Of a stretch of 64,000 bases of DNA, positions 63,945-64,000 are shown piece after piece; position 1 is the first letter of the stretch; each line of letters starts with the position of its first letter. Source of the stretch: DASVVT01 sp036386415. GTDB taxonomy: Bacteria > Acidobacteriota > Blastocatellia > Pyrinomonadales > Pyrinomonadaceae. The DNA lies in NCBI GenBank assembly GCA_036386415.1, contig DASVVT010000053.1, forward strand, positions 111,175-175,174, given 5' to 3'. The position numbers were made by a program, and so were the translations under genes. The notes below the pieces were generated by a model, which saw only the letters and a list, made by a program, of their open reading frames with translations, had not been told where the DNA came from and searched no databases.

Positions 63945-64000
63945 GTGACCACCGAAGAATTTACCATAGAACTGTTCTTTCGCATTGATGAAGAGTTGTT
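63945..64000 (+). CDS. Transposase N-terminus (truncated by window edge)
   Basis: A GTG start at 63945 with AGGAGG (63931-63936) 8 nt upstream opens a frame to the window end: VTTEEFTIELFFRIDEEL. This resembles the first residues of IS982-type transposases (a short E-E-F..E-L-F-x-R-x-D stretch). The left terminal inverted repeat should lie in 63840-63930, but I cannot define it. It is the only sign of a classical insertion sequence in the window. Confidence 0.5.
   Translation, partial: MTTEEFTIELFFRIDEEL

Overview
The window looks like a GC-rich chromosomal segment from a Gram-negative bacterium, most probably an acidobacterium of the Blastocatellia type. The pointers are a large Oar-like TonB-dependent receptor with an N-terminal carboxypeptidase-regulatory domain, secreted BNR/sialidase-like and PEGA/FecR proteins, a CHAT-TPR protein next to a DUF4384 protein, a 'WDSM...RFC..C' N-terminal module, and a rod-shape cluster running into an RNase E/G gene with a very long insertion. 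The taxonomic call is inference; no rRNA or single diagnostic marker is present.

Layout. 1-840 is a tRNA locus: a tRNA-Leu gene split in its anticodon loop by about 700 bp that hold an intact tRNA-Leu(CAA) and an HNH homing-type endonuclease gene carrying an in-frame amber codon. 0.9-12.4 kb holds zapA, a decayed ORF, a secreted BNR protein, a lipoprotein, a zinc-finger/SpoIIE phosphatase, an ankyrin membrane protein, a secreted esterase and an epimerase. 12.4-17.6 kb is a minus-strand block (DUF3303, NAD synthetase, S9 peptidase, DinB). 18.4-29.9 kb has pilT, an ankyrin-excisionase fusion, a PD-(D/E)XK protein, thiolase plus lipoprotein, two tandem paralogues, and a BNR/FG-GAP secreted protein. 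30.4-35.5 kb has a DASS transporter, a PpiD/SurA-like foldase and a TerC protein. 35.7-48.7 kb is the cell-elongation region: fecR-like, GGDEF cyclase, mreB, mreC, mreD, mrdA, rodA, RNase E/G. 49-63.7 kb is envelope-related: TonB receptor, PEGA protein, hydrolase, zinc ribbon protein, PAP2, methyltransferase, CHAT and DUF4384. A transposase gene starts at the right edge.

The most striking property is the intergenic DNA. At least nine sequence families of snap-back repeats occupy the gaps. In six or seven of them the arms are built from short tandem units (about 7 to 11 nt, e.g. AGTAGNC or GGGATGA), followed by a spacer and the reverse complement. Many copies run almost exactly from the stop codon of one gene to the start codon of the next, including at three junctions of the mreB-mreC-mreD-mrdA-rodA cluster, and several supply the stop codon of the preceding gene. 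Reading through them creates false N-terminal extensions, so several starts here were moved downstream.

Functionally, mreBCD-mrdA-rodA form the elongasome (cytoskeleton, scaffold, transpeptidase, glycosyltransferase). ZapA acts in division, PilT in twitching motility, NadE in cofactor supply, and the many exported proteins in envelope maintenance and nutrient uptake. All calls come from reading the sequence; no database search was run.
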